Source: Pseudomonas sp. WS 5079
GTDB taxonomy: Bacteria > Pseudomonadota > Gammaproteobacteria > Pseudomonadales > Pseudomonadaceae
Direction: 5' to 3'
Assembly (NCBI RefSeq): GCF_012985465.1
Contig: NZ_JAAQWN010000001.1
Location: 930,001-994,000 of the forward strand
DNA: 64,000 nucleotides
Each line of letters starts with the position of its first letter. Within the stretch, counting starts at the first letter, position 1. Both the position numbers and the translations under genes were made by a program. Below are positions 34,957-43,138 of the stretch, in pieces. The notes below the pieces were generated by a model. The model ran no database searches, had not been told where the DNA came from, and saw only the letters and a program-made list of their open reading frames with translations.

Positions 34957-35282
34957 GGCAACCTCCGGACGCACTGCGCGGCAGGGAGGGAGAGCGAAGC
35001 AAAAGAGACAGGAAACAGGTTCAGGCGGCACTGAAGGCCACTTGAAATCAACCATGCGATAAAAGGCGTTTTTTTCATTATTTTATTCGCTCTTAGGCAT
35101 TTCAAAAATCATTTCAAAATAAATATTGAAATATTTTTTTAAATAAATAGCGCGTAACCGATAGGTCGTCAACTACTTTTTCGAGGCCTTTTTTACGTGA
35201 CCGGGCAGTCTCTTTTTCAGCCGTTCGGTCAGGTGTCTAGGGCAAGCGTTAGCGACTTTCGACCGCACCGTGGGGCTCATGA
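34957..35282. promoter_or_regulatory. alkB upstream region, AT-rich with dyad
   Basis: This 326-base gap lies between the alpha/beta hydrolase stop and the alkB start, both on the minus strand. About 35060-35155 is far more AT-rich than the surroundings and holds the operator-like dyad, plus a direct repeat ATTTCAAAA at 35099 and 35111. The TTGAAA half-sites on the minus strand could also serve as -35 elements ahead of TAAGAG or TAAAAT. No gene is seen. Confidence 0.55.
35111..35132. promoter_or_regulatory. Dyad ATTTCAA-N8-TTGAAAT upstream of alkB (putative operator)
   Basis: A perfect 7-bp inverted repeat with an 8-base AT spacer, 155 bases before the alkB start codon. The core TTCAA-N8-TTGAA (35113-35130) is identical in half-site and spacing to the dyad upstream of fadE. 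An extra ATTTCAAAA direct copy starts at 35099, 12 bases away (about one helical turn). Confidence 0.5.
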
Positions 35283-36281
35283 TTATTTGCTCGCCAACGC
35301 AAAGGGCGGGTGCAGGACTGTGGCTGTTTCCAGCGGCCTGCTGCGCTTGGCCACCTGCTCGACCAATGCCGCCACCCGCTCGGTAGCGGTGATGGGCAAC
35401 ATATGGCCACGGCCTTCGACCAGCTGCAGCTTGAGCCCTGGCACCTTGTCCGCCAGGGCCTGGCCGTGCATGCGAAAGTCCAGCACCTTGTCCCGCGAGC
35501 CATAGATCAGGCCGATGGGCAGGCGCAACTGGGCGTAGCGCTTGACCATATCGGGCAGGTAATCGTTGACCAGGCCGATTTCGGTGGAGGCGGCATAGAA
35601 GTTATCGGGACGCATCCCCAGCAGGCCGCCGCCACGGGTGGCGAAGTCGGCCGGTGCCGGGTCGGGAGCGAATACGCCCTTGACCACCGCGCCACTGGTG
35701 AGCATGCCGATGGGCACGGTCAGCGTGCGCGACACCCAGCGCCGCAGCCAGCCAGGGCGCACCGCCAGCGACAGAAACACCAGGGGGATCATGCGCTGGG
35801 GATGGGTCAGCGGGGCCACCAGCACCAGCCCGGACACCGCATGGGGATGGTCCAGGGCCAGGGCCAGGGAAATCGCCCCGCCCAGGGAATGCCCCAGCAC
35901 CAGGGGCTGGCCCAGGTCCAGGGTCTGGATAAAGGTCGCCACTTGCCGGGCCTGGCTTGGCAGGTCGGCGCCGGTGCCTTTGTGCCGGGTGGAATAGCCT
36001 GAGCCGGGGCGGTCCAGGGTGATCACCCGAAAGTGCTCGCGCAATTGCGCGGACAAGGCATAGGTCAGGTTGCGACTGCTGCCCATCAGGCCGTGGATCA
36101 TCACCAGCGGCGGGCCCTTGCCCTCGTCTACATAATGAAAGCGCTCGCCATCGATCTCCAAAAAGCGCCCGTTGCTTGGAACAGCCGCTTCGATACGGCG
36201 CGTCATCCAGGCACTCAAGCCCCATAACGCCGCACTGGCAGCCATAAACACACCCGCAGCGACAACCCATTCGACAGCCAT
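35283..36281 (-). CDS. Alpha/beta hydrolase with N-terminal membrane anchor
   Basis: A 332-residue protein. An N-terminal hydrophobic helix (VVAAGVFMAASAALWGLSAW) precedes a classic alpha/beta hydrolase domain: oxyanion region VMIHGLMGSSRN, DRPGSGYS, the nucleophile elbow GHSLGG, the acid region YGSRDKVLDF and the catalytic histidine in GRGHMLP. ATG 36281 follows GCAGAGGACC; starts at 36344 or 36365 are possible but lack a good site. It faces a Baeyer-Villiger monooxygenase operon across a shared promoter region. Hydrolysis of BVMO-produced esters or lactones is a reasonable inference. Membrane tethering would suit hydrophobic substrates. Confidence 0.88.
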   Translation of the reverse strand: MAVEWVVAAGVFMAASAALWGLSAWMTRRIEAAVPSNGRFLEIDGERFHYVDEGKGPPLVMIHGLMGSSRNLTYALSAQLREHFRVITLDRPGSGYSTRHKGTGADLPSQARQVATFIQTLDLGQPLVLGHSLGGAISLALALDHPHAVSGLVLVAPLTHPQRMIPLVFLSLAVRPGWLRRWVSRTLTVPIGMLTSGAVVKGVFAPDPAPADFATRGGGLLGMRPDNFYAASTEIGLVNDYLPDMVKRYAQLRLPIGLIYGSRDKVLDFRMHGQALADKVPGLKLQLVEGRGHMLPITATERVAALVEQVAKRSRPLETATVLHPPFALASK

Positions 36282-36581
36282 AGCTCGGTCCTCTGCTTCC
36301 CTGCTGCTGGCGATCCGACCGGTATTGGTCAAGACCTCAGCCATCGTCCACACCCTGGACTTCAACTGCGTGCGTAAAGGTTCGTCCGTCGGACAAATCG
36401 CACATAAAGGACAAGGTTGTAGCGTAGGCGATATTTTCAGGTAGATTATTTAAAATCTTTTTTAAAATAATAAATACAATTTTTCTTTGCAATGGTGTTC
36501 TATCTAAAAAGCCAAAAACAAAAAAGGAGCACATCCGATGTCAAAACCCGTAAGGCGCCCACAGCCCACGAGGGACACCCT
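36282..36581. promoter_or_regulatory. Divergent promoter region of hydrolase and BVMO operon
   Basis: This 300-base gap has an AT-rich core (about 36430-36490) with the inverted repeat ATTATTT (36445-36451) / AAATAAT (36665 is not involved; right arm is 36465-36471). An operator here could co-regulate both directions. AT-rich sequence makes chance palindromes easy, so the call is weak. The TTCAA-N8-TTGAA dyad of alkB and fadE is not present. Confidence 0.4.
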
Positions 36582-38138
36582 ATGAATGCCTCTACCCCGC
36601 CGAGCGGCCCGGCAGATTGCGTTGATATCGCCATCATTGGCTCAGGCTTTGCCGGCCTGTGCATGGCGATCAAACTCAAGCAAGCCGGGCTCGACGACTT
36701 CTTCATTGCCGAACAGGCCGACTCCCTGGGCGGCACCTGGCGCGACAACCACTACCCGGGCTGCGCCTGTGACGTGCAATCCCACGTCTATTCGTTTTCC
36801 TTTGCGCCCAACCCCGACTGGACCCGGCAGTTTGCCCCCCAGGCGGAAATCCGTGCCTACCTGGAGCACTGCGCGCAGCGCTTTGAACTGGCGCCGTACC
36901 TGCGTTTTGGCATGGGCCTGCAACGGGCGGTGTTCGATGAGCAGTTGCAACGCTGGCAACTGCAGTTCAGCAATGGCCGCCGTGTCAGTGCGCGGGTGCT
37001 GGTGTCGGGTATGGGCGGCCTGTCCCGTCCGGCGCTGCCGGATATTGCGGGGTTGGACAGCTTCAAGGGCAAACGCTTTCACTCCCAGCACTGGGACCAC
37101 GACTATTCACTCAAGGGCAAGCGCGTGGCGGTGATTGGCACCGGCGCCAGTGCCATCCAGTTCGTGCCGCGTATTGCCCCGCAGGTGGCGCACCTGGACC
37201 TGTTCCAGCGCACCGCGCCGTGGATCATGCCCAAGCCGGACCGCCCCATTTCAGGTTTTGAGCGCTGGCTGTTCAAGCATCTGCCGTTCACCCAGCGCCT
37301 GGTGCGCGGGGCCTTCTACTGGGCCCTGGAAGGTCGGGTGGTGGGGTTTGCGCTGCACCCGCGCCTGATGAAAGTGGTGCAGAAAATCGCCCTGCGTCAC
37401 CTGCACAAACAGGTGGCGCGCCCTTCCCTGCGCAAGGTCCTGCGGCCGGACTACACCATCGGCTGCAAGCGCGTGCTGATCTCCAACGACTACTACCCGG
37501 CGCTGTCACGCAGCAATGTCGAAGTGGTCACCGAGACGGTGCTGCGGATCGAAGCCGACGGGGTCATCACCGCCGATGGCATCAAGCACCCGGCTGACTG
37601 CCTGATCTTCGGCACCGGGTTCCAGGCCACCGATCCCCTGCCCCGCGACTGCATCATCGGGCGCGGTGGCGTCGACCTGATGGAGGCCTGGCGCGATGGC
37701 GCCCACGCATACAAGGGCACCACCGTACCGGGCTATCCGAACCTGTTCCTGATCGTCGGGCCCAACACCGGGCTGGGCCACAACTCGATGATTCTGATGA
37801 TCGAGGCGCAAGTCACCTACATCCTCGATGCCCTGCAACAGATGCGCCGCCAGCAAATTGCCACGGTCGAGGTCAAGCCGGCGGTAGAAAGCGCCTACAA
37901 CCAGCAAATCCAGGCAAAGCTCCAGCGCACCATCTGGAACACCGGCGGCTGCCGCAGTTGGTACCTCGACCCGCGCACCGGCAAAAATACGACGTTGTGG
38001 CCCGGTTCGACGTGGCGTTTCAAGCAGGTCACCCGCCAGTTCGCCCTGCGCGATTATCAAGTCACGCCATTAGTGACTGGCGCCCCGTCGCGCCCCGTCG
38101 CGCCACCCCATGCCACCGCAGAAGGAAGCCTGTCATGA
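36582..38138 (+). CDS. Baeyer-Villiger flavin monooxygenase
   Basis: A 518-residue class B flavoprotein monooxygenase. The first Rossmann motif is GSGFAG (20-25, FAD). The BVMO fingerprint FxGxxxHxxxW is exact at F161-G163-H167-W171 (FKGKRFHSQHW), and the second Rossmann motif GTGASA (about 187-192) binds NADPH. The C-terminal FLIVGPNTGLGHNS is also typical. BVMOs insert oxygen next to a ketone to make an ester or lactone. ATG 36582 has GAGGGACACCC upstream; an upstream ATG at 36492 is rejected for lack of a site. The last codons are encoded by a tandem GC-rich repeat (about 38085-38104). The stop overlaps the SDR gene by 4 bases. Confidence 0.93.
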   Translation: MNASTPPSGPADCVDIAIIGSGFAGLCMAIKLKQAGLDDFFIAEQADSLGGTWRDNHYPGCACDVQSHVYSFSFAPNPDWTRQFAPQAEIRAYLEHCAQRFELAPYLRFGMGLQRAVFDEQLQRWQLQFSNGRRVSARVLVSGMGGLSRPALPDIAGLDSFKGKRFHSQHWDHDYSLKGKRVAVIGTGASAIQFVPRIAPQVAHLDLFQRTAPWIMPKPDRPISGFERWLFKHLPFTQRLVRGAFYWALEGRVVGFALHPRLMKVVQKIALRHLHKQVARPSLRKVLRPDYTIGCKRVLISNDYYPALSRSNVEVVTETVLRIEADGVITADGIKHPADCLIFGTGFQATDPLPRDCIIGRGGVDLMEAWRDGAHAYKGTTVPGYPNLFLIVGPNTGLGHNSMILMIEAQVTYILDALQQMRRQQIATVEVKPAVESAYNQQIQAKLQRTIWNTGGCRSWYLDPRTGKNTTLWPGSTWRFKQVTRQFALRDYQVTPLVTGAPSRPVAPPHATAEGSLS

Positions 38139-39031
38139 AGTCATTCAATGGCCGTGTGGCGGCCATCACCGGTGCCGCGTCCGGCATGGGCCGCGCCTTG
38201 GCCCTGGCCCTGGCGCGCGAGGGTTGCCACCTGGCCCTGGCAGACAAGAACCAGGCCGGGCTGCAACAAACCGTGGAGCTGATCCAGCGCAGCACCCTGG
38301 CGCCGATCCGCGTGACCTCGCGGGAGGTGGATGTTGCCGACCGCCAGGCCATGGAGGATTGGGCCGCCAGTTGCGCGGCAGAACACGGCCAGGTCAATTT
38401 GATTTTCAACAATGCCGGGGTGGCCCTGTCGAGCACCGTGGAAGGTGTGGACTACGCCGACCTGGAGTGGATCGTCGGCATTAACTTCTGGGGTGTGGTG
38501 TACGGCACCAAGGCCTTCCTGCCGTACCTCAAGGCCAGTGGCGACGGGCATGTGGTCAACACCTCCAGCGTGTTCGGCCTGTTCGCCCAGCCCGGCATGA
38601 GCGGCTACAACGCCACCAAGTTCGCGGTGCGCGGCTTCACCGAAGCCCTGCGCCAGGAGCTGGATTTGCAACGCAGCGGCGTCTCGGCCACCTGCGTGCA
38701 TCCCGGCGGGATCCGTACCGACATCTGCCGCAGCAGCCGGATCGACGCGAACATGACCGGGTTCCTGATCCACAGCGAACAACAGGCCCGCGCCGACTTC
38801 GAAAAACTGTTTATCACCGACGCCGACCAGGCCGCCAAGGTGATCCTGCAAGGCGTGCGCAAGAACAAGCGCCGTGTGCTGATCGGCCGCGACGCCTACG
38901 CCCTGGACCTGCTCGCGCGCTGCCTGCCAGCGGCCTACCAGGCACTGGTGGTGTTTGCCAGCCGGCGCATGGCACCGAAAAAGCGCAAGGCACCGCTGCC
39001 CAACCCCATCACTGAACAGGAGTCGCCATGA
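38135..39031 (+). CDS. Short-chain dehydrogenase/reductase
   Basis: A 298-residue classical SDR. The cofactor motif is TGAASGMG, with D after the second strand (ADKNQAG) suggesting NAD preference. NNAG is present, and the catalytic residues are in NTSSVFGLF (Ser) and YNATK (Tyr/Lys). The C-terminal tail is basic (APKKRKAPLPN). It is coupled to the BVMO gene by ATGA and overlaps the next gene. In a subterminal-oxidation scheme it could oxidise a secondary alcohol to the ketone used by the BVMO, or act on the alcohol released by ester cleavage; the direction is inference. Confidence 0.92.
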   Translation: MKSFNGRVAAITGAASGMGRALALALAREGCHLALADKNQAGLQQTVELIQRSTLAPIRVTSREVDVADRQAMEDWAASCAAEHGQVNLIFNNAGVALSSTVEGVDYADLEWIVGINFWGVVYGTKAFLPYLKASGDGHVVNTSSVFGLFAQPGMSGYNATKFAVRGFTEALRQELDLQRSGVSATCVHPGGIRTDICRSSRIDANMTGFLIHSEQQARADFEKLFITDADQAAKVILQGVRKNKRRVLIGRDAYALDLLARCLPAAYQALVVFASRRMAPKKRKAPLPNPITEQESP

Positions 39032-39870
39032 TGCTGCCCATTCGCCGCGACCTGCATTTCGTCCTGCCCGCCGAGCGTATCAAGGACTGGCATGAGCAAG
39101 GCCCGTTCATCACGCACTTTTTCAATGCCCTGTCGTTGCTGTTTCCCCAGGGCGAACTGTTCTTCATGGACAGCGTGCGCCACTATCGCCAGCGCATCGA
39201 CGACCCGGCGTTGAAAAAGGAGATCCAGGGTTTTATCGGCCAGGAAGCCATGCACAGCCGCGAACACGTGGCCTACAACGACCTGCTGCAAGCCGCCGGC
39301 CTGCCGGCCCATCTGCTCGACCGGCGCTTGAAATTTATGCTCGACCTGCAAAAGAAGCACTTGCCGCCGTCCTTCAACCTGGCGGTGACCATCGCCCTGG
39401 AACACTACACGGCGATGCTCGCGGAGATCCTGCTCAGCGACCCCACCCGTTTTGGTGATTCGCTCAAGGGCTACCAGCAAATGTGGTACTGGCACGCCCT
39501 CGAAGAAACCGAGCACAAGGCCGTGGCCTTTGATGTGTGGAACAGCGTGATCAAGCCGGGGCCCAAGCGTTACTTGCTGCGCACCGGGACCATGCTGTTC
39601 ACCACGGTGTTTTTCTGGCTGGTGGTGTTTGATTTCCACCTGCGCCTGTTGATCGCCGACCGCCGCGCGGGCGGGCATCTGAAGGGGTTCTGGCGGATGC
39701 TGAAGTTTCTCTACGGCCCCAAGGGCGTGTTCCCGCGCATGGCGCGGCCGTGGCTGCATTACTTCAAGCCGGGGTTTCATCCGTGGGATCACGATAACCG
39801 GGTGCGACTGGAAGGGATCGATAAGCTGGTGGAAGAAGTGGAGCGCACCAACTCGGTTGCCGGAACGTAG
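39028..39870 (+). CDS. 'Metal-dependent hydrolase' (PF10118-type) with ferritin-like di-iron signature
   Basis: A 280-residue protein usually annotated as a predicted metal-dependent hydrolase. The visible ligand pattern is that of four-helix di-iron proteins: E43, then E73-x2-H76 thirty residues later (QEAMHSREH), then E125 and E160-x2-H163 thirty-five residues later (LEETEHKAVAF). A hydrophobic segment at about 187-206 (TMLFTTVFFWLVVFDFHL) may dock it to the membrane. It overlaps the SDR gene by 4 bases and is the last gene of the BVMO operon. Oxidase or oxygenase activity on a lipid-like substrate is as plausible as hydrolysis; no direct evidence exists here. Confidence 0.8.
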   Translation: MMLPIRRDLHFVLPAERIKDWHEQGPFITHFFNALSLLFPQGELFFMDSVRHYRQRIDDPALKKEIQGFIGQEAMHSREHVAYNDLLQAAGLPAHLLDRRLKFMLDLQKKHLPPSFNLAVTIALEHYTAMLAEILLSDPTRFGDSLKGYQQMWYWHALEETEHKAVAFDVWNSVIKPGPKRYLLRTGTMLFTTVFFWLVVFDFHLRLLIADRRAGGHLKGFWRMLKFLYGPKGVFPRMARPWLHYFKPGFHPWDHDNRVRLEGIDKLVEEVERTNSVAGT

Positions 39871-39877
39871 CCTTGCG

Positions 39878-39897
39878 GGAGCCGGCTGGCCGGCTCC
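39878..39897. terminator. Perfect palindrome between convergent genes
   Basis: GGAGCCGGC and GCCGGCTCC pair perfectly with a 2-base centre, in the 44-base gap between the di-iron-like gene and hemN. It resembles a REP stem and can act on both strands; no U-tract is present. Confidence 0.5.
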
Positions 39898-39914
39898 TAC
39901 AGCACGCCAACGGC

Positions 39915-41300
39915 TCAGACCGTGCGCGAAAACTGGCCCTTTTGCTGCCCGCCCAGGTACGCATCAAAGGCCATCGCCACGCTGCGCACCATCAGTTGCC
40001 CCTGGGGCAACAGCTGCACGGCATCGTCCTCGATGTGCAGCAAGCCATCCGCCACTTGCTCATCCAACCGCGACAACGCGTGGGCAAAGTATTCGGTAAA
40101 ACGGATCGCATGCCCGGCCTCGACCCCGGCAAAGTCGATGCGCCCGTGGCACATCAGGCCGTTGATCACGTCACGGCGCAGCACGTCATCGGCGTTCAGG
40201 CGGTAGCCGCGCTGCACCGGCAACAGCCCGGCGTCGATCCGCGCGTAGTACTGGGACAACTCCTTGACGCTCTGGCTGTAGCTGTCGCCCACCTTGCCGA
40301 TGGCCGACACGCCCAGGCCGATCAGATCGCAATCGGCATGGGTCGAGTAGCCCTGGAAGTTGCGCTGCAAGGTGCCATTGGCCCGGGCCAGGGCCAGTTC
40401 GTCGTCGGGCAAGGCAAAGTGGTCCATGCCGATATACACATAGCCCGCCTCGGTCAGCCGGCGAATGGTCAATTCCAGCAGTTCCAGCTTGCGCTCGGGC
40501 GGTGGCATGTCTTCGGGGCGGATCATGCGCTGGGCACGGATTTGCGTGGGCAAATGCGCGTAGCTGTAGGCCGCCACGCGGTCCGGGCGCAGGGCAATCA
40601 GCTTGCCCAGGGTCACGTCGAAGCTGGCCACGGTCTGCAACGGCAGGCCGTAGATCAAATCCACACTGATCGACTTGAACCTTGCCTGCCGGGCTGCCAA
40701 GACCAATTGCACAATCTGCTCTTCGCTCTGCACGCGATTGACCGCCGCCTGCACATCGGCATCAAAGTCCTGCACGCCAAAACTCAGGCGATTGAAGCCC
40801 AGCCCGCGTAGGTTGTGGATCCGTTCCACGCTGATGGTGCGCGGGTCCACTTCAATGGAAAACTCATGATTGTCACTGGTATCCAGGCTGAAGCCTTGGG
40901 CCAGGCAGTCCATCAATTCGGCCAGTTGCCCATCGTCGAGGTAGGTCGGCGTACCGCCGCCCAGGTGCAATTGGGTCAGGGGCCGCGTGCGGTCGAACAA
41001 CGCGGCCTGCATCTGGATTTCGCGCTTGAGGTAGCCCAGGTACTCCACGGCGCGATGGGTCTTGCGCGTGATGATCTTGTGGCAACCGCAGTAGTAGCAA
41101 AGGCTCTGGCAGAACGGGATATGGATGTACACCGACAGCGCCTTGGGTGCCAACGCCTGGTTGCTGGCCGCTACCGCCTGCTGGTAATCGTCCAGGGCAA
41201 AGGCTGAGTGAAACTGCGGCGCGGTCGGGTACGAGGTGTAGCGCGGCCCCGGGCGGTCGTATTTCTGCACCAGGGCGCGGTTGAACTCAAACGCTTTCAT
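39915..41300 (-). CDS. hemN: Oxygen-independent coproporphyrinogen III oxidase
   Basis: A 461-residue radical-SAM enzyme converting coproporphyrinogen III to protoporphyrinogen IX in anaerobic heme synthesis. The iron-sulfur motif is intact: C64-x3-C68-x2-C71-x-C73 (IPFCQSLCYYCGC). The SAM-binding LHLGGGTPTYL and the C-terminal HemN domain (RNFQGYSTHADCDLIGLG) are present. ATG 41300 is chosen at the conserved MKAFEFNRALVQKYDRPGPR; the frame beyond it only overlaps the upstream gene. It overlaps the end of a HemN-like paralogue by 14 bases, so the two are co-translated. An Anr/FNR-like box lies upstream of the whole minus-strand run. Confidence 0.95.
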   Translation of the reverse strand: MKAFEFNRALVQKYDRPGPRYTSYPTAPQFHSAFALDDYQQAVAASNQALAPKALSVYIHIPFCQSLCYYCGCHKIITRKTHRAVEYLGYLKREIQMQAALFDRTRPLTQLHLGGGTPTYLDDGQLAELMDCLAQGFSLDTSDNHEFSIEVDPRTISVERIHNLRGLGFNRLSFGVQDFDADVQAAVNRVQSEEQIVQLVLAARQARFKSISVDLIYGLPLQTVASFDVTLGKLIALRPDRVAAYSYAHLPTQIRAQRMIRPEDMPPPERKLELLELTIRRLTEAGYVYIGMDHFALPDDELALARANGTLQRNFQGYSTHADCDLIGLGVSAIGKVGDSYSQSVKELSQYYARIDAGLLPVQRGYRLNADDVLRRDVINGLMCHGRIDFAGVEAGHAIRFTEYFAHALSRLDEQVADGLLHIEDDAVQLLPQGQLMVRSVAMAFDAYLGGQQKGQFSRTV

Positions 41301-42612
41301 GATCGATGGTCTCATCGTTGGAGCAAGGGGGAACCGCGCTGCCTGCCCGGTCAAACAGTGCGCATAGAGCTTCGACCCGCTGCCGGCCCGCTGGCAGCAC
41401 ACAGAGGAAGCGCTCGGACAGGTCGATCAGGCCGTCCTGGTGCAGATGCTCCAGCAGCGGCCAGATCGCCGAGAAATAGCGGGAAAAAATCACCCCATAG
41501 CGGCGCTCAAGGGCCTGGATGTCCAACTCCAGGTCACAGGCCAGGCGCTCCATCACATGCTGGCGGATCTGGTCGCCGGCCTCGCAGCGCCAGCCGCGGG
41601 CGGTGGGCAGCAGGTCGCTGTCCAGTTGCTGGCGATAGCGCGCCAGGTCTTCGGTGTTTTGCGCATACAGGGTGTCGAGCTGGCTGATGGCGCCCAGGCC
41701 AAAGCCGATATGGTCACAGTAGCCGTGCCGGGTAAAACCCTGGCAATTGCGGCTCAGGTGCCCACGCTCCTGGGCCAGTGCCAGGTCGTCGTCGGGGCGT
41801 ACGAACTGGCCCAGCCCGATGTAGTGATAACCGGCGGCCTCCAGGCGCTGGAAGGCGATGCGGCGCATGCCACACTTGTCGACATTCGACGACAGCGCAC
41901 GCCGTGGCTGCTGCTGGTAACGCCGTGGCGCCTGGGCATAGTCGAACACTTGCAGGCGGTCCGGCTCCAGGGCGATCAGGCTGGCCAGCTTGGCGGCAAA
42001 GCTGTCGCAGGTCTGCCAGGCGTGGCCGTAGCCGAGGTCGACATTCACCGAACGAAAGCCGAAGGTGCGCGCCGCGTCGATCAGCGACTGGATCGGGGCC
42101 GGGTCCTGATAGCCGGCCACCGACGGCGTGGCCTCGGCACTGGCATCCGGCACGCCGATATTGATGTGGTTGAACCCCAGGTCGCGCAACAGGCCCATGG
42201 TTGCCCAGTCGGTGTGCAGCGGGTCGAGGTCGAGGCTGTAGTCACCCTGGTCATGCTCAAGAAAATGCAGGCGGCTGCGCAGGTGCGCCATCAAGCGTTG
42301 CAGGTCGGCGATCGCCGGGGTGGCGCCGCCCAGATGGAATTGGTCCACCGGTTGCCGGCCGCCCACGTGGCAACCGACCAGGTGGATTTCCTGCTCCAGC
42401 GCGCCCAGGTAGTCATCCGCCACCAGGCCTGCCGGCCACTGCAGGTTCAGCGCCAGCGGGCGTTGGCGCTGACGGCTGCTGCGCAAGGCGCGCAGCAGGT
42501 CGAGGGAGCCGATGCCCGGATGGAATTTGCCGATGTCGACCTGGCCCTGGTCCAACACGCTTTGGTCACGGCGCAGGCGCCACTCGCGGGCGGGATGAAT
42601 GACAGTGAGCAT
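41287..42612 (-). CDS. HemN-like paralogue lacking the radical-SAM cysteine motif
   Basis: A 441-residue protein clearly related to HemN. LHLGGGTPTYL becomes FHLGGATPAIA, YIGMDHFALPDDELALA becomes YIGLGQFVRPDDDLALA, and RNFQGYSTHADCDLIGLG becomes RNCQGFTRHGYCDHIGFG. Where HemN has IPFCQSLCYYCGC, this protein has only LNLQWPAGLVADDYLG: the whole Cys motif is missing, so no canonical SAM-binding cluster can form. The reading frame is otherwise intact, of normal length and well started (GGAGGCCGTC before ATG 42612). It overlaps hemN by 14 bases. It may be a regulatory, scaffold or heme/porphyrin-binding pseudoenzyme. Confidence 0.88.
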   Translation of the reverse strand: MLTVIHPAREWRLRRDQSVLDQGQVDIGKFHPGIGSLDLLRALRSSRQRQRPLALNLQWPAGLVADDYLGALEQEIHLVGCHVGGRQPVDQFHLGGATPAIADLQRLMAHLRSRLHFLEHDQGDYSLDLDPLHTDWATMGLLRDLGFNHINIGVPDASAEATPSVAGYQDPAPIQSLIDAARTFGFRSVNVDLGYGHAWQTCDSFAAKLASLIALEPDRLQVFDYAQAPRRYQQQPRRALSSNVDKCGMRRIAFQRLEAAGYHYIGLGQFVRPDDDLALAQERGHLSRNCQGFTRHGYCDHIGFGLGAISQLDTLYAQNTEDLARYRQQLDSDLLPTARGWRCEAGDQIRQHVMERLACDLELDIQALERRYGVIFSRYFSAIWPLLEHLHQDGLIDLSERFLCVLPAGRQRVEALCALFDRAGSAVPPCSNDETIDHESV

Positions 42613-42694
42613 GACGGCCTCCGGGTCTGGCTACGGTGGGTCATTGTGCGGTGCGACCGGGCAGCGCACCTTGATATGCATCAAGCGCCGACGT

Positions 42695-43138
42695 TTACCA
42701 GGTGATGTAGAACATGCTCTTGGCCAGCAACACAATGGCAACCATATGGCAGAACAGGCTCAGATGGACGAAGCGCAAATAGGCCGCGCTGACCCGCCCA
42801 CGGCGCATCAACCACACCGTCAGCAAAAAATGCATCAGCACGCTGGCGGCGAGGATCAGCTTGAGGGTCAGCAAGGCACCGAATGCCGAGCTCGATGGCG
42901 CCGCCAGCACTGGCAGATAGCGCAACCAGACCATGCCGATCCCGGCGCCAAACAACACCAGCAGCACCCACGGCATCAAGGCCCTGGCGCGGCGGCCGAT
43001 GCCCTGCTCCACCAGCAACATCACGCGGGCCGGCAGTTGCTTGTGCACACTGGCAAGGATCAACACTTCAAAGAACACCGTGCCGATAAACATCAGCGCC
43101 GCGAACAGGTGGGCCAGCAGGAACAGGAGATAGAGCAT
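42695..43138 (-). CDS. Small four-helix membrane protein (CopD-like)
   Basis: A 147-residue integral membrane protein with four predicted helices: YLLFLLAHLFAALMFIGTVF, the segment around MPWVLLVLFGAGIGMVW, LLTLKLILAASVLMHFLLTV and LSLFCHMVAIVLLAKSMF. Histidines lie inside helices 1, 3 and 4 (H9 in the first), as in heme- or copper-binding CopD/DUF2269-type proteins. It is 82 bases upstream of the HemN-like gene on the same strand and divergent from SCO/PCu(A)C copper genes, which supports a metal or heme-linked role in respiration. Exact family uncertain. Confidence 0.62.
   Translation of the reverse strand: MLYLLFLLAHLFAALMFIGTVFFEVLILASVHKQLPARVMLLVEQGIGRRARALMPWVLLVLFGAGIGMVWLRYLPVLAAPSSSAFGALLTLKLILAASVLMHFLLTVWLMRRGRVSAAYLRFVHLSLFCHMVAIVLLAKSMFYITW

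Noticed and set aside
36440..36480. AT palindrome ahead of the BVMO as a copy of the alkB/fadE dyad
   Set aside because: It lacks the TTCAA/TTGAA half-sites; its symmetry is expected from A/T-only sequence.
38080..38106. Tandem CGCCCCGTCG repeat near the BVMO stop as a possible frameshift or mobile-element scar
   Set aside because: The frame stays intact and leads to a normal ATGA junction; it only alters the non-conserved tail.
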